The notes under the pieces: generated by a model
Told to the model about the DNA's origin: nothing
Seen by the model: the letters and a program-made list of their open reading frames with translations, nothing else
The model's database searches: none
Translations under genes and position numbers: made by a program
From: Candidatus Shapirobacteria bacterium
Lineage (GTDB): Bacteria; Patescibacteria; Microgenomatia; UBA12405
Direction of reading: 5' to 3'
Length of the DNA: 30,760 nucleotides
Assembly: GCA_028710865.1 (NCBI GenBank)
Contig: JAQTUF010000007.1
Location: 26,905-57,664, forward strand
Shown here: piece by piece, positions 15,297 to 23,142 of the stretch
Layout: every line of letters starts with the position of its first letter
Position numbering within the stretch: the stretch's first letter is position 1

Positions 15297-15947
15297 TTAA
15301 AACCTAAATTCCGCTTTAACCTCTGTATTGTTTTCTAAATTCAGTCGTAATATTTTTGCTATTAAGACGATTTGTGATCTGTAAAGTCCACAGGTACAAA
15401 CATCAAAGGATTCGTCTTTTAACATCTCTTTGAATTTGGAAGTATTGTTCAAATCCTTTTCACTTACAGAAATCTTTACGAGATGTTTGAATCTGTTTTG
15501 TTTATCAACAGAAATAGGCTGTTCTTTTAGTTTCTTATTATGGGTTCGTGGACAAAAGGAGTTTATTGCCGCCATTAATTCCTCCATCGATTTAGAAGTG
15601 GCTTTATCAAGAACTACTCCGTTAGTAAAAACAACTTCTACTTTATGTTTTTTAAACTCTGATTTTATAAAAACATAATCGAGTAAGTTTCTAGACAATC
15701 TATCCACATCAACGGAAATCACTTTCGATATGTTTTGTTTAGCAGTTTCCATTAATAATTCTTGAAGACCTGGGCGATTAAGGTTTACTCCTGAACATCC
15801 GTTATCTACAAACACTCTTGATAGCTTATATCCTTGAGTTTTGCAATATTGTCTAATACGCTTCTTTTGGTCTCTAATAGCCAGACTATCTGTAGTTGCA
15901 CTTCGTACATATCCGACAATTGTTTTTTTGTTTTTAATGTTTTTCAT
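15297..15947 (-). CDS. catalytically altered serine-recombinase paralogue, resolvase domain only
   Basis: The 216-residue protein matches the resolvase N-terminal domain over about residues 8-150: GYVRSAT, DNGCSGVNLNRPGL, VDVDRLSRNLLDY and SMEELMAAINSFCPR, the last two shared closely with the integrase downstream. In the active-site motif the position of the nucleophile Ser (YARVST in the integrase) is Ala17 (YVRSAT). Ser16 is one place off, so normal catalysis looks lost. The recombinase and zinc-ribbon domains are missing, and the last 60 residues look unrelated. It may regulate or direct the integrase by forming mixed dimers. A purine-rich GGTAGG lies upstream of the ATG. Confidence 0.75.
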   Translation of the reverse strand: MKNIKNKKTIVGYVRSATTDSLAIRDQKKRIRQYCKTQGYKLSRVFVDNGCSGVNLNRPGLQELLMETAKQNISKVISVDVDRLSRNLLDYVFIKSEFKKHKVEVVFTNGVVLDKATSKSMEELMAAINSFCPRTHNKKLKEQPISVDKQNRFKHLVKISVSEKDLNNTSKFKEMLKDESFDVCTCGLYRSQIVLIAKILRLNLENNTEVKAEFRF

Positions 15948-16000
15948 ATTTTTACCTACCTTTTTGTTAATAATTAATAAGTTAAATTATTGCTATGTTT

Positions 16001-16141
16001 TTAAATTACATTTGATTTAAAGTTGGTTATCATAAAGGCAGTTATTCCATCTTTTCCACTTTTATTAATTTTTAAATAAGACCCCTGAGATTTTGGTTTG
16101 AATACTCTTAAAATGGTCTTATTTTGTAAATTTATAATCAT
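16001..16141 (-). CDS. short ORF (46 residues), unknown
   Basis: A 46-codon frame starts with ATG at 16141 and stops at 16001. The product is basic (KTILRVFKPKSQ, LKINKSGKDG) and looks like a small beta-rich protein. It lies in the 320-base space between the putative replication gene and the recombinase paralogue, on the same strand as both. TAATAA lies six bases before the ATG, and no Shine-Dalgarno is seen. Apart from this ORF nothing else is recognisable in the space. It could be chance, since the region is very AT-rich. Confidence 0.4.
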   Translation of the reverse strand: MIINLQNKTILRVFKPKSQGSYLKINKSGKDGITAFMITNFKSNVI

Positions 16142-16267
16142 GTTTTTTTATTAAAAATGGATAGTTATTTATCGGTTTAATTGACTAATTGCTATTAAAC
16201 TCGTTCTAATTTATTATTTTTTTATTCTCTTAATTTACTTAATAGGTAATAGTTCATAAATGTCTCT

Positions 16268-17326
16268 TTAAACATGAATTATGTTATTCAAATAAATATG
16301 GTCAATTTGATAAATATACTTTGAACCTTTATCACCCCTTCTTTCTATGACTTCACCTAGCCTTTTATAAGACCTGTAAAATGTTTTTTCGCTTATATTT
16401 AATTGGGTACATATATTCTTCAAACCAGCACCCTTAAACCATAGATAACAGACTAATTTGTAATCTATTTTATTATTAAATATAAAGTTAGGGACGGTTG
16501 GCAATACCTGTCTTTTTGGTTTCTTTTCTAAATAAAAAGTTACTTTTTTATTGTGTCCGTGTTCTCCTGTGCCTACCAGTTTTTCATAGTCATCTTTTTC
16601 AAAATCTTTATCCATTGGAGTTGTCTCCAAACCAACGGATTCAATTATGCTTTTTAAAATTGGAACACCAATCATTTCGGCTTTTCCAATTGATTCGGTT
16701 TTTTTAATTTGGATCTCTAATTTTGGCAGTCTATTATCACTTATTTCTTGATCTTCACCTTTAAAATTTTCAACATATAAATAACTTTTAAGATTGAAAT
16801 AATAACCTTTATCAAAGAGATTTTTAACTATATATAAATAGTCTTCACCATCAGAAATACCTCTTTTAATTGGTTCTGTTTTATTGGTGTTAAACCCTTG
16901 AATAAGTTTTTCTATGGCTCTAGCAACATCATCAATTTTTTCTTTTGGGTATCGACAACAAATCTCAACATAATTAACTTTTTCTTCAGAGTAAAATAAT
17001 TTGATACCGTTGGTATCCAATAAGTGTTTGAAATCGCTGATCCTTTTAAAAGGTAAAAAACTGTCGAAGTAAATTTGATTGTTAATGTCGTCAATATATG
17101 CCCAATGTTTAATAACACCTTTATCATTTAATTTAACTTCAATAGTCTTATACGATGTCCCATTTTGAAAATTACGAAAAGTTTTATTTGAAAAAGAGAA
17201 ACTATATTTCTCGTTTTTTATTTCTAAAAGTTTTTTTAGAAAAGGTTTAATAGGAGTAGCAGGAGAGATTTTTATTTTTTCCCTTACTCGATGGCGATAT
17301 AAATGTATGTTTTTTATCTCTGTCAT
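16268..17326 (-). CDS. putative phage/plasmid replication protein (gpII/CRI-like)
   Basis: From the ATG at 17326 the protein has 352 residues; a TTG four codons upstream is also possible. The C-terminus has a helix-turn-helix-like stretch, DYKLVCYLWFKGAGL followed by ISEKTFYRSYKRLGE. This strongly recalls the end of filamentous-phage gene II-type replication proteins, where a Trp-x-x-Gly run precedes TFYRHR. A mid-protein strand (KLEIQIKK) matches the kind of motif seen there too. If right, it would nick DNA and start rolling-circle replication of the element. Catalytic Tyr could not be assigned, so the call is tentative. An alternative is a DNA-binding regulator. A gene on an integrated element with no other replication gene nearby fits. 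Confidence 0.4.
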   Translation of the reverse strand: MTEIKNIHLYRHRVREKIKISPATPIKPFLKKLLEIKNEKYSFSFSNKTFRNFQNGTSYKTIEVKLNDKGVIKHWAYIDDINNQIYFDSFLPFKRISDFKHLLDTNGIKLFYSEEKVNYVEICCRYPKEKIDDVARAIEKLIQGFNTNKTEPIKRGISDGEDYLYIVKNLFDKGYYFNLKSYLYVENFKGEDQEISDNRLPKLEIQIKKTESIGKAEMIGVPILKSIIESVGLETTPMDKDFEKDDYEKLVGTGEHGHNKKVTFYLEKKPKRQVLPTVPNFIFNNKIDYKLVCYLWFKGAGLKNICTQLNISEKTFYRSYKRLGEVIERRGDKGSKYIYQIDHIYLNNIIHV

Positions 17327-17375
17327 TTTTTCTTTCAAAGATTAATACATAATATTATATAGCCATAAGATAGGC

Positions 17376-17395
17376 AAAAAAGACCACATATGGTC
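17376..17395 (-). terminator. rho-independent terminator
   Basis: On the minus strand GACCA and TGGTC form a 5-bp stem with a 4-base loop, followed by six T. It lies 43 bases after the stop of the gene at 17438-18076 and before the next gene in the same direction. The stem is short, so efficiency may be modest. Confidence 0.55.
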
Positions 17396-17437
17396 GTAAT
17401 AGTGAAAGCTAGAGGTCGGTTCTTGGTCGGTTTTTAA

Positions 17438-18076
17438 TTAGACTGTTAATTTATATCCCCAGTTCGTTATCGAAACAATTAGTTTGTCTATATAAGTTTT
17501 AGATAAACCATATTTTTTTAATTCAACCACCACATCATCTTTTATTTTTTTAACCCCATCCTTAATAATCTTTTTTCGTTCATTAATATTCAATATATCT
17601 TTATCGACATAAACATCAAATAATCTACCAAAATCATCATAAGAAACTTTTTTACAAATAGCCAAATAGGCAATAAATTGTCTTGGTTGTGTATCTGTCT
17701 TAAAAATATTTTTTTTCTTTTTATCATTGACAAAAATATCACCATTTTTTTTAATCTGTATTTTCCCAAACTCCAAATCTATATTTGATATTAAATATTG
17801 AAGTAGATCGATTTTTTTGTAGGTAACAGTAAAACATTGATAACTAACCAAATTTGTTACATTTTCATAACTTAACAACCAAACAGGCTCTCTTTTATGA
17901 GAAACATCTGAAAAAATTCCCATATCTCCCATTTGTCTAATCGTTAATTCGTCTTTATATTTCAAACCACTTCTAAGTTGATCTTTATCGTTGTAAATTT
18001 CTATCTGTAATTTATCCCAACTAAAGGTGTGATTAAATAAATATTTTACTATCTCTAATATTTCTTCATTCTTCAT
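17438..18076 (-). CDS. unknown protein with possible winged-helix C-terminus
   Basis: The 212-residue protein is not recognised over its first 125 residues. The last 80 (QPRQFIAYLAICKKVSYDDFGRLF... to ...SITNWGYKLTV) follow the spacing of OmpR-type winged-helix domains, which start with P-x-x-F-x-x-L and end with a GY-x-L hairpin. This is a pattern resemblance, not a proven match. It is divergent from a two-gene membrane unit with only 43 bases between start codons, the usual place for a local regulator. TATAAT lies 14 bases before the ATG. A terminator follows the gene. Confidence 0.45.
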   Translation of the reverse strand: MKNEEILEIVKYLFNHTFSWDKLQIEIYNDKDQLRSGLKYKDELTIRQMGDMGIFSDVSHKREPVWLLSYENVTNLVSYQCFTVTYKKIDLLQYLISNIDLEFGKIQIKKNGDIFVNDKKKKNIFKTDTQPRQFIAYLAICKKVSYDDFGRLFDVYVDKDILNINERKKIIKDGVKKIKDDVVVELKKYGLSKTYIDKLIVSITNWGYKLTV

Positions 18077-18108
18077 GGTCTTTTTACCTTATTATACTTA
18101 ATTTAATT

Positions 18109-18114
18109 TATAAT
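18109..18114 (+). promoter_or_regulatory. -10 box (TATAAT), leaderless type
   Basis: TATAAT ends five bases before the ATG at 18120. The opposite-strand gene has its own TATAAT 14 bases before its start, so the two promoters overlap within 43 bases. Confidence 0.5.
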
Positions 18115-18119
18115 CGTTT

Positions 18120-18722
18120 ATGGACGAAAATATATTAAATTTTGAAGAAAACAAAATTAAAAAACTAAAACTATTTCATAAAAGAATTCTCCAATTGAAA
18201 GAAAATGATGGATTTTTAATTAATACCAGAGTAAATCTCAAATCTTCTAAAGAAAATGGGTCAACGGCAGAGTATGTAGGACCAGATAAAAAAACAGTAA
18301 AAGCTTTTCTGGTTGATTTTAGACCCTTCGTTCTAAATGATGAACCAGTAAATTTTGACCATATTTCCAATATTATTATTAAATCTATTAGCTCTGGAAG
18401 TATAAAGGAAGAGACCCTCAAAACTAAAAAGGTTTGGAATGAAATTCTTGACCGAAAAGACAACTCTCCTACAAGAGGAATGAGTTTACAAATAGATGGA
18501 AAGACACTTTTATCTAATAAAAATCTTGATTTATGGCTTAACGCAAATTTTTTTCACACTGATGAGAAAAAACAAGAATTATTAACTTACATAAATAACA
18601 ATCCATTAGGGCAAATTTCATATTTCTTATTTATTTCTCTTGTACAAGATTTAACACAATTATTATTTTGGTTTGATAACAATGTTATTAAACCCATTTT
18701 AGGAGATAAAGATGAGTCCTAG
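18120..18722 (+). CDS. unknown protein, first gene of a two-gene unit
   Basis: The 200-residue protein is polar and Lys/Asn-rich through about residue 160 and ends with a hydrophobic stretch (about 162-188, ISYFLFISLVQDLTQLLFW), which could sit in or on the membrane. No domain is recognised. Its end overlaps the next gene by 11 bases, and that gene encodes a two-helix membrane protein, so the two products may form a complex. A toxin-immunity or membrane-effector pair is one idea with no direct support. Confidence 0.5.
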   Translation: MDENILNFEENKIKKLKLFHKRILQLKENDGFLINTRVNLKSSKENGSTAEYVGPDKKTVKAFLVDFRPFVLNDEPVNFDHISNIIIKSISSGSIKEETLKTKKVWNEILDRKDNSPTRGMSLQIDGKTLLSNKNLDLWLNANFFHTDEKKQELLTYINNNPLGQISYFLFISLVQDLTQLLFWFDNNVIKPILGDKDES

Positions 18723-18963
18723 TATGAATATCAAAAGAGGAGAAAAAAGTTGGGCTTTTTTCCCACTTACTTACAATATATTACTCACACTTTGGGTAGG
18801 AATAATTTCTATATTGCCATTTAATTGGGTTATTAAATTAATTTGTTTACTATTAATTTCGCTATTTTTGTTTTACTTGTGTTTTTTTAATGGTTGGTTT
18901 AGGAATAAGATAGTTGGAATTTTTATGGGGTCACAACAGAAAATTGAAACATTTTTAAAATAG
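18712..18963 (+). CDS. small two-helix membrane protein
   Basis: The 83-residue protein has two hydrophobic helices (about 18-37 and 39-59, nearly joined as a hairpin) followed by a short basic/amphipathic tail. The first ATG lies inside the upstream gene, and another Met four codons later is just past its stop. Its end faces the yidD gene, three bases away. Function unknown. Confidence 0.5.
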   Translation: MSPSMNIKRGEKSWAFFPLTYNILLTLWVGIISILPFNWVIKLICLLLISLFLFYLCFFNGWFRNKIVGIFMGSQQKIETFLK

Positions 18964-18966
18964 TTG

Positions 18967-19191
18967 CTATGGGATATCATAACAACTATCAGTATTATCA
19001 ACTTTACATCTATTAACCCTATCAAGAGATTTATAAATACCTTTTATCAATCCATATTTTTCTATCGACAATATCGAATATTCAGAACAAGTAGGGTAGA
19101 AACGACACATTACATGATATTTATTTTTATATTTCTCACTTAACCGTTTTTGCCAGATATTTTTAATCAACCAAACAACAATTTTACTCAT
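18967..19191 (-). CDS. yidD: YidD family protein
   Basis: The 74-residue protein has the family core CRFYPTCSEY (29-38), then a YGLIKG turn and RVNRC (about 58-62). The N-terminal amphipathic helix (about 4-20) fits its usual attachment to the inner face of the membrane, where YidD aids insertion by YidC. Normally it lies in rpmH-rnpA-yidD-yidC. Here none of those is present, and it follows a zinc-ribbon gene by 11 bases on an integrated element, which is odd. It may be the only copy moved here, or an extra copy used by the element. Confidence 0.85.
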   Translation of the reverse strand: MSKIVVWLIKNIWQKRLSEKYKNKYHVMCRFYPTCSEYSILSIEKYGLIKGIYKSLDRVNRCKVDNTDSCYDIP

Positions 19192-19202
19192 TATTCTGAC
19201 AG

Positions 19203-19508
19203 TTATTTATTGTAATAAACCATCTCTTCCTCATAGTTGCTTGACTTACAATTAGGGCACTTTTTAGTTTCCAACAATTCGTTATGATTGCTATCAAAAT
19301 TATGACTATATTGTGCTTGGTGAGGGCTACCACAAGTGCCACAGAGACCACACGAGTCCAAACACATATTTTTTGCCAACTGTTTCTCTCTCCCAGCTAA
19401 TACATGCCAAACCTTACCACACTGATTACATGTTCTTTTTATTTCAGCTACATGAATTTTGGGGTTATAGTTCTCTTCGGTTATTTTTGATTGTGAATTA
19501 TAGTCCAT
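19203..19508 (-). CDS. zinc-ribbon protein, unknown
   Basis: The 101-residue protein has Cys pairs at 27/30, 53/56 and 84/87 plus Cys49 and Cys59, enough for two zinc sites (the first a CNQC knuckle, the last CPNC). No enzyme domain is seen. It is likely to bind nucleic acid or protein. The ATG has AGGAG ten bases upstream, a clear Shine-Dalgarno, unlike most genes here. It is the first gene of a pair with yidD. Confidence 0.6.
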   Translation of the reverse strand: MDYNSQSKITEENYNPKIHVAEIKRTCNQCGKVWHVLAGREKQLAKNMCLDSCGLCGTCGSPHQAQYSHNFDSNHNELLETKKCPNCKSSNYEEEMVYYNK

Positions 19509-19518
19509 ATATAAACAT

Positions 19519-19523
19519 CTCCT
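19519..19523 (-). promoter_or_regulatory. Shine-Dalgarno site of the zinc-ribbon gene
   Basis: AGGAG on the minus strand ten bases before the ATG at 19508. It is one of few such sites in the window. Confidence 0.6.
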
Positions 19524-19608
19524 ATTAATATGTATATTTAGATAAATATTAGACTATTTGTGACTTATAATCAACTGCTTTTTTCTTTCATTTTTTAGAT
19601 GATATGGC

Positions 19609-19833
19609 ATGACCATATTAAAGAGTAGTCCAATTCAAAGAAAACTAGGGGAAAAAATAAGAGAAAGGAGAAAAGAACTCAACTGGTCTCAAGAAGATCT
19701 TAGTAATAAAACAGGATTAGATAGAACCTATATTTCAGGTATTGAAAGGGGATTAAGAAACCCTGCTTTAAAAAACTTAAATAAACTAGCCAATGCCCTC
19801 AAAATTCCAATAGATCAATTAATGAAATTCTAA
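19609..19833 (+). CDS. XRE-family transcriptional regulator
   Basis: The 74-residue protein is almost wholly a Cro/C1-type helix-turn-helix: LGEKIRERRKELNWSQEDLS followed by TYISGIERGLRNPAL, with the two helices at about 27-47. It binds DNA as a dimer and usually represses its own operon, as C proteins of restriction systems and antitoxins do. It stands 162 bases before the operon at 19996 and reads the same way. A TATAAT lies 38 bases before the ATG. Confidence 0.88.
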   Translation: MTILKSSPIQRKLGEKIRERRKELNWSQEDLSNKTGLDRTYISGIERGLRNPALKNLNKLANALKIPIDQLMKF

Positions 19834-19959
19834 AAAACTTAATTAGAGCAATTCATTTATCACTAATTTAAAAGAACGAGATAAAATCCATTAAAGATGG
19901 ATATAAAAAACCAGAAAAATTACTGGAAAAGAGAATATCAGATATAATTATGTCGTCAG

Positions 19960-19988
19960 TTTACGATAAAAAAGAAGTTTGTTATAAT
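19960..19988 (+). promoter_or_regulatory. promoter of the PIN-nuclease operon
   Basis: TTTACG (19960-19965) and TATAAT (19983-19988) are separated by exactly 17 bases, the best -35/-10 pair in the window. The ATG follows seven bases later, so the message is probably leaderless. The XRE protein upstream is the obvious candidate regulator. Confidence 0.6.
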
Positions 19989-19995
19989 TAACCAG

Positions 19996-20706
19996 ATGAA
20001 TAGCAGTAATATATTTTCGAGCATCTTAAAAAGAGAAATAATCCAAATACTCTTCCGTCCAACACTTGATTGGTATGATGATATGGTGTCACTAGCTACT
20101 CCCTTTGAACCTAAGTTTGATGAATGGAGAGCTAAAGGCGGAAATATAACACTTTTTTCTCCAAAAGATAAAAGAGCATTAGAAATTTATAGTGATCACA
20201 TAACTTTTGTATGTGAAGGAGATATTGACTCGGATTTTGGTTTTAAGCAGGTATCAATTTTAATAAACGAGATTACAAAAAACTATTCCTCAATTAAAAC
20301 AATTAGACGAGTAGCATGTCGTCGTACATATATTTATGGGTCAGATTTTAATTTTTCCGATTTAACTGATTTGTTATATAAAAAACTTTTTAATAATAAT
20401 GAAGATTTATTTTCAATCCACAATGGGAAAATTAAAGATTTGGCATATATAGTCGATACCATTGATAATGGATGTAACACACATGTTCAGATAGGTGCGG
20501 CCAAAAAAGAGGAAAGTGTAAATAATTTTGGACCAAAATTTGCGACTATAAAATTACCAGAAGATGACAATAATCTTTTTTTCGACACAGATATTTTCAT
20601 TTCAGAAAATCTTGATAGTAAAAACATTCTCGAAAATCTAGCAAAAGTGTATGATATAAATCATCAAACAGTCAAAAAATATCTAGATTTTTTATCAAAA
20701 AAATAA
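19996..20706 (+). CDS. unknown protein, first gene of the PIN operon
   Basis: The 236-residue protein mixes strands and helices: NITLFSPKDKRALEIYSDHITFVCEG, then a helix (about 76-95), then TIRRVACRRTYIY. The last part is a helical tail resembling a DNA-binding or coiled segment. The pattern loosely recalls the widely scattered TIGR04255-type proteins of accessory islands, but this is only a resemblance. It has its own good promoter and shares one base with the next gene (TAATG). A role as antitoxin or sensor for the nuclease two genes on is plausible by position. Confidence 0.55.
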   Translation: MNSSNIFSSILKREIIQILFRPTLDWYDDMVSLATPFEPKFDEWRAKGGNITLFSPKDKRALEIYSDHITFVCEGDIDSDFGFKQVSILINEITKNYSSIKTIRRVACRRTYIYGSDFNFSDLTDLLYKKLFNNNEDLFSIHNGKIKDLAYIVDTIDNGCNTHVQIGAAKKEESVNNFGPKFATIKLPEDDNNLFFDTDIFISENLDSKNILENLAKVYDINHQTVKKYLDFLSKK

Positions 20707-21320
20707 TGCTTCAACCAATTATCTATAACCCTCCAAATTTTGGTTTTACGCAACCGTCATATGAGTACTATAAATCTCTAGACCAAGACGAAAAGAAAGA
20801 CAAATCAACATTTTGTGAAAATGAAGATGATTTTAACCAAAAAGAGTTAGAAAAAGAGATAGCTCATGGAACAAATTCAAAATTTGAGATAGAACCCGAA
20901 GGTGAAAACAATAATCTTGTACAAGAACTACCAGATTATTCAAGTCTACACTCTACTCAATATATTCATTTTCAGTGTTCTCTAGTACTTGGGGAGATTA
21001 AAAATGAAATGGACAGATGGTTGGAAAAAGGCTCTGAACTTGGACTAACCAGTGTGGTTAATATCAAGAGAATTTTGGAGAATAAATCAGATTATTTTGA
21101 CCAAAACCAAAATACAAGGTTACTTCTAAGCATTATAGGGTTGATTTTTAGAAATAATTCATGGGACAGTATGCCATTGAATAAAGTAAAGTTTTTAGAC
21201 GAAAAAATAAAATATCTATCAAATACTGAATTAAATCATGCACAAATTTCAAAATTCGTAAGAGAAATTCATACGAGCAAAATTAAACTCCTTAAAGGCA
21301 ATGGCAACCAAGAAGCGTAA
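20706..21320 (+). CDS. unknown helical protein, middle gene of the PIN operon
   Basis: The 204-residue protein has a disordered acidic N-terminal half (about 25-80, rich in Asp, Glu, Asn) and a helical C-terminal half (about 85-195). No known domain is recognised. It overlaps the gene before by one base and the gene after by 20 bases, so the three are made in fixed proportion. The acidic part could mask a basic partner such as the nuclease, whose N-terminus is very basic. Confidence 0.55.
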   Translation: MLQPIIYNPPNFGFTQPSYEYYKSLDQDEKKDKSTFCENEDDFNQKELEKEIAHGTNSKFEIEPEGENNNLVQELPDYSSLHSTQYIHFQCSLVLGEIKNEMDRWLEKGSELGLTSVVNIKRILENKSDYFDQNQNTRLLLSIIGLIFRNNSWDSMPLNKVKFLDEKIKYLSNTELNHAQISKFVREIHTSKIKLLKGNGNQEA

Positions 21321-22107
21321 AAAGAAAAAAGATAACAAAGTTAAGAAAGGAAATGTCGTTTTGGATACCTCTTTTCAAATTGAAAGAATAAAATTCCCTG
21401 AAGATTTTGAAAGAAATTTAGACAATTTACTAAACGATAACAAAATTTACTGTTCAAGTTATTCACTTTATGAATTCAAAACAAGTTTTATTTTTTCTTT
21501 AATAGACTTTTATTTTAAAGTTGAGCTTCATGGTCCATCAAAAGCTTTCGCAATATGGTCAGATAAATGGGGATATGACCCAAAATATGGTCTATTATTT
21601 TCATCCGTGATGTGTAGAGAAAATAAAATATTAAGTCCTGGAGAGACCAAAAATTATCTGGATCAAGTTGAATCTTCTATTATTGTTTGTTTAGAAATTT
21701 TTGACAACAAAATTACTGGAATCTGTGGAAGTTTTTCTTCAGATTTTATAACTTCTTTTCAAATAAATGGTAGAGAAGATTTTGCTTCATTTCGAGATGC
21801 TTACCTCTCTAGAGAAATAATCCCAATGTTAGATTTTTGGAGTAAAAAACCAAACGAATTATTAAAGTTAGTCGAGTCAAAAGAATTTGAAAAAAAATAT
21901 CCAAAACTTCACGGACGGTTAAAAAAAATAAATGAGGATGTAAGTAACTCCGAAAAGAAAAGAATTAACCATGGTGTAGGTGACCCAATTATAGCTATTG
22001 ATTGTCCTGAGAATTCAGAACTAATAACAACAGATAAGTCATTCGACATAATTTGTCCAGTACTTGGGAAAGAGCACCAAAAATACGAAAAAGTTAAACT
22101 AAATTAA
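21301..22107 (+). CDS. PIN-like domain nuclease
   Basis: The 268-residue protein opens with a basic tail (KKRKKKK) and then VVLDTSFQIERI with Asp22. Glu58 lies in SLYEFK, Asp228 in VGDPIIAID, and Asp245 in ELITTDKSFD. This order and spacing at the two ends is that of PIN nucleases, whose acidic residues bind metal for RNA cutting. The middle insert (about 70-210) is longer than in VapC toxins (about 130 residues), so it is not a plain VapC. With the two co-translated unknown genes and an XRE gene it could be a toxin-antitoxin or phage-defence system. Confidence 0.65.
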   Translation: MATKKRKKKKDNKVKKGNVVLDTSFQIERIKFPEDFERNLDNLLNDNKIYCSSYSLYEFKTSFIFSLIDFYFKVELHGPSKAFAIWSDKWGYDPKYGLLFSSVMCRENKILSPGETKNYLDQVESSIIVCLEIFDNKITGICGSFSSDFITSFQINGREDFASFRDAYLSREIIPMLDFWSKKPNELLKLVESKEFEKKYPKLHGRLKKINEDVSNSEKKRINHGVGDPIIAIDCPENSELITTDKSFDIICPVLGKEHQKYEKVKLN

Positions 22108-22226
22108 AAACGTTTTTCAGTTTTTTTGATATATTGCTCTCTAAAGAAATGAGAGTTTAAGTATTTCAAGTTAAGAGTCATAGGTGAGGGATAAGAAGAG
22201 AATAAATAAATATGGTAATTATCGTG

Positions 22227-22232
22227 TAAAAT
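22227..22232 (+). promoter_or_regulatory. -10 box (TAAAAT), leaderless type
   Basis: TAAAAT ends six bases before the ATG at 22239. Confidence 0.4.
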
Positions 22233-22238
22233 ATAGTT

Positions 22239-23051
22239 ATGGGTGGAAGTATAGAAGCATTAGATAAAGACTCATTATTTACCTTGGATGTCAGTAATGA
22301 ATTAGATAAAATCAGTTGTTGTGTGGACTTTTCAAATTTAAGTAATTTTGATTTATTGAATAGAGATTTTTTGTTGAAAAAATTTCAAGAAGAATCCAAA
22401 AAATTCTTTGAAAAAAATGGCATAAAATATGAAATTGAAGACCCTGGTGACAAAGGTGGAGGCGGTTTGTCTAATTTATGGGAAATATTAAAACAATTGT
22501 GGGTTTACAAAGATATTGTGTTATTTATTTCTTCATTTTTTGGATATTTTGCCCATATTTATAATTCTTTTCTAGAAAAAAATACAATTTCACAAAAACC
22601 TCGGATAGAAATTTCTCTTATTATTAACTCCAAAAGAAAGCTTAATAAAAAACGACTTAAAATCTTTCAAGGATGGTATTTTGTTAATAAAATAAATAAC
22701 CTATTAATTATAGGGAATGCTTTGTGTAATGAGATAAACAATCTACATAATTATTTATGTTGTGATTTATCAGTAAGATGTGTAATTTCTGGAAATAATT
22801 ATATGGTTAATTTTAATATACCTCACGAGGATAGAACAGACAAAAAGATATCAAGGTTACTACATATAATAAAAAATCTTAAAATTAAGAACTATAAATA
22901 TAGTGATTATGGTTTTGCAAAGTGGAATTTAATAAAAAGAACAGACAGTGAGTTTGAAATTGATGAAAATTATTCCTCCTGTGGTCCTCATTTCAATAAA
23001 TATTATCTATTATTCTCCTCAAGAATAATGAAAGACTATTTTAATTTTTAG
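22239..23051 (+). CDS. unknown protein with one hydrophobic segment
   Basis: The 270-residue protein has a GDKGGGG linker near residue 70, followed by one hydrophobic helix (about 88-108, YKDIVLFISSFFGYFAHIY), then a C-terminal part (about 122-270) with alternating strands. No family is recognised. It has its own -10 box, 131 bases after the PIN operon, and converges on the restriction enzyme gene. A membrane-linked defence role is possible from its place between two defence-like loci but has no direct support. Confidence 0.5.
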   Translation: MGGSIEALDKDSLFTLDVSNELDKISCCVDFSNLSNFDLLNRDFLLKKFQEESKKFFEKNGIKYEIEDPGDKGGGGLSNLWEILKQLWVYKDIVLFISSFFGYFAHIYNSFLEKNTISQKPRIEISLIINSKRKLNKKRLKIFQGWYFVNKINNLLIIGNALCNEINNLHNYLCCDLSVRCVISGNNYMVNFNIPHEDRTDKKISRLLHIIKNLKIKNYKYSDYGFAKWNLIKRTDSEFEIDENYSSCGPHFNKYYLLFSSRIMKDYFNF

Positions 23052-23142
23052 ATTATAAATCACAAAAAAAATGGTTTTTATCTCTTCTAAAGCGTGGAAC
23101 TTACAAAAATCTATAGCCTATTTCTTATAAGTATTTGATTAA

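Noticed and set aside
17408..17430. Short direct repeat GGTCGGTT(C)TT twice in tandem
   Set aside because: Only two copies of about 8 bases near a terminator; no sign of an iteron set or further copies.
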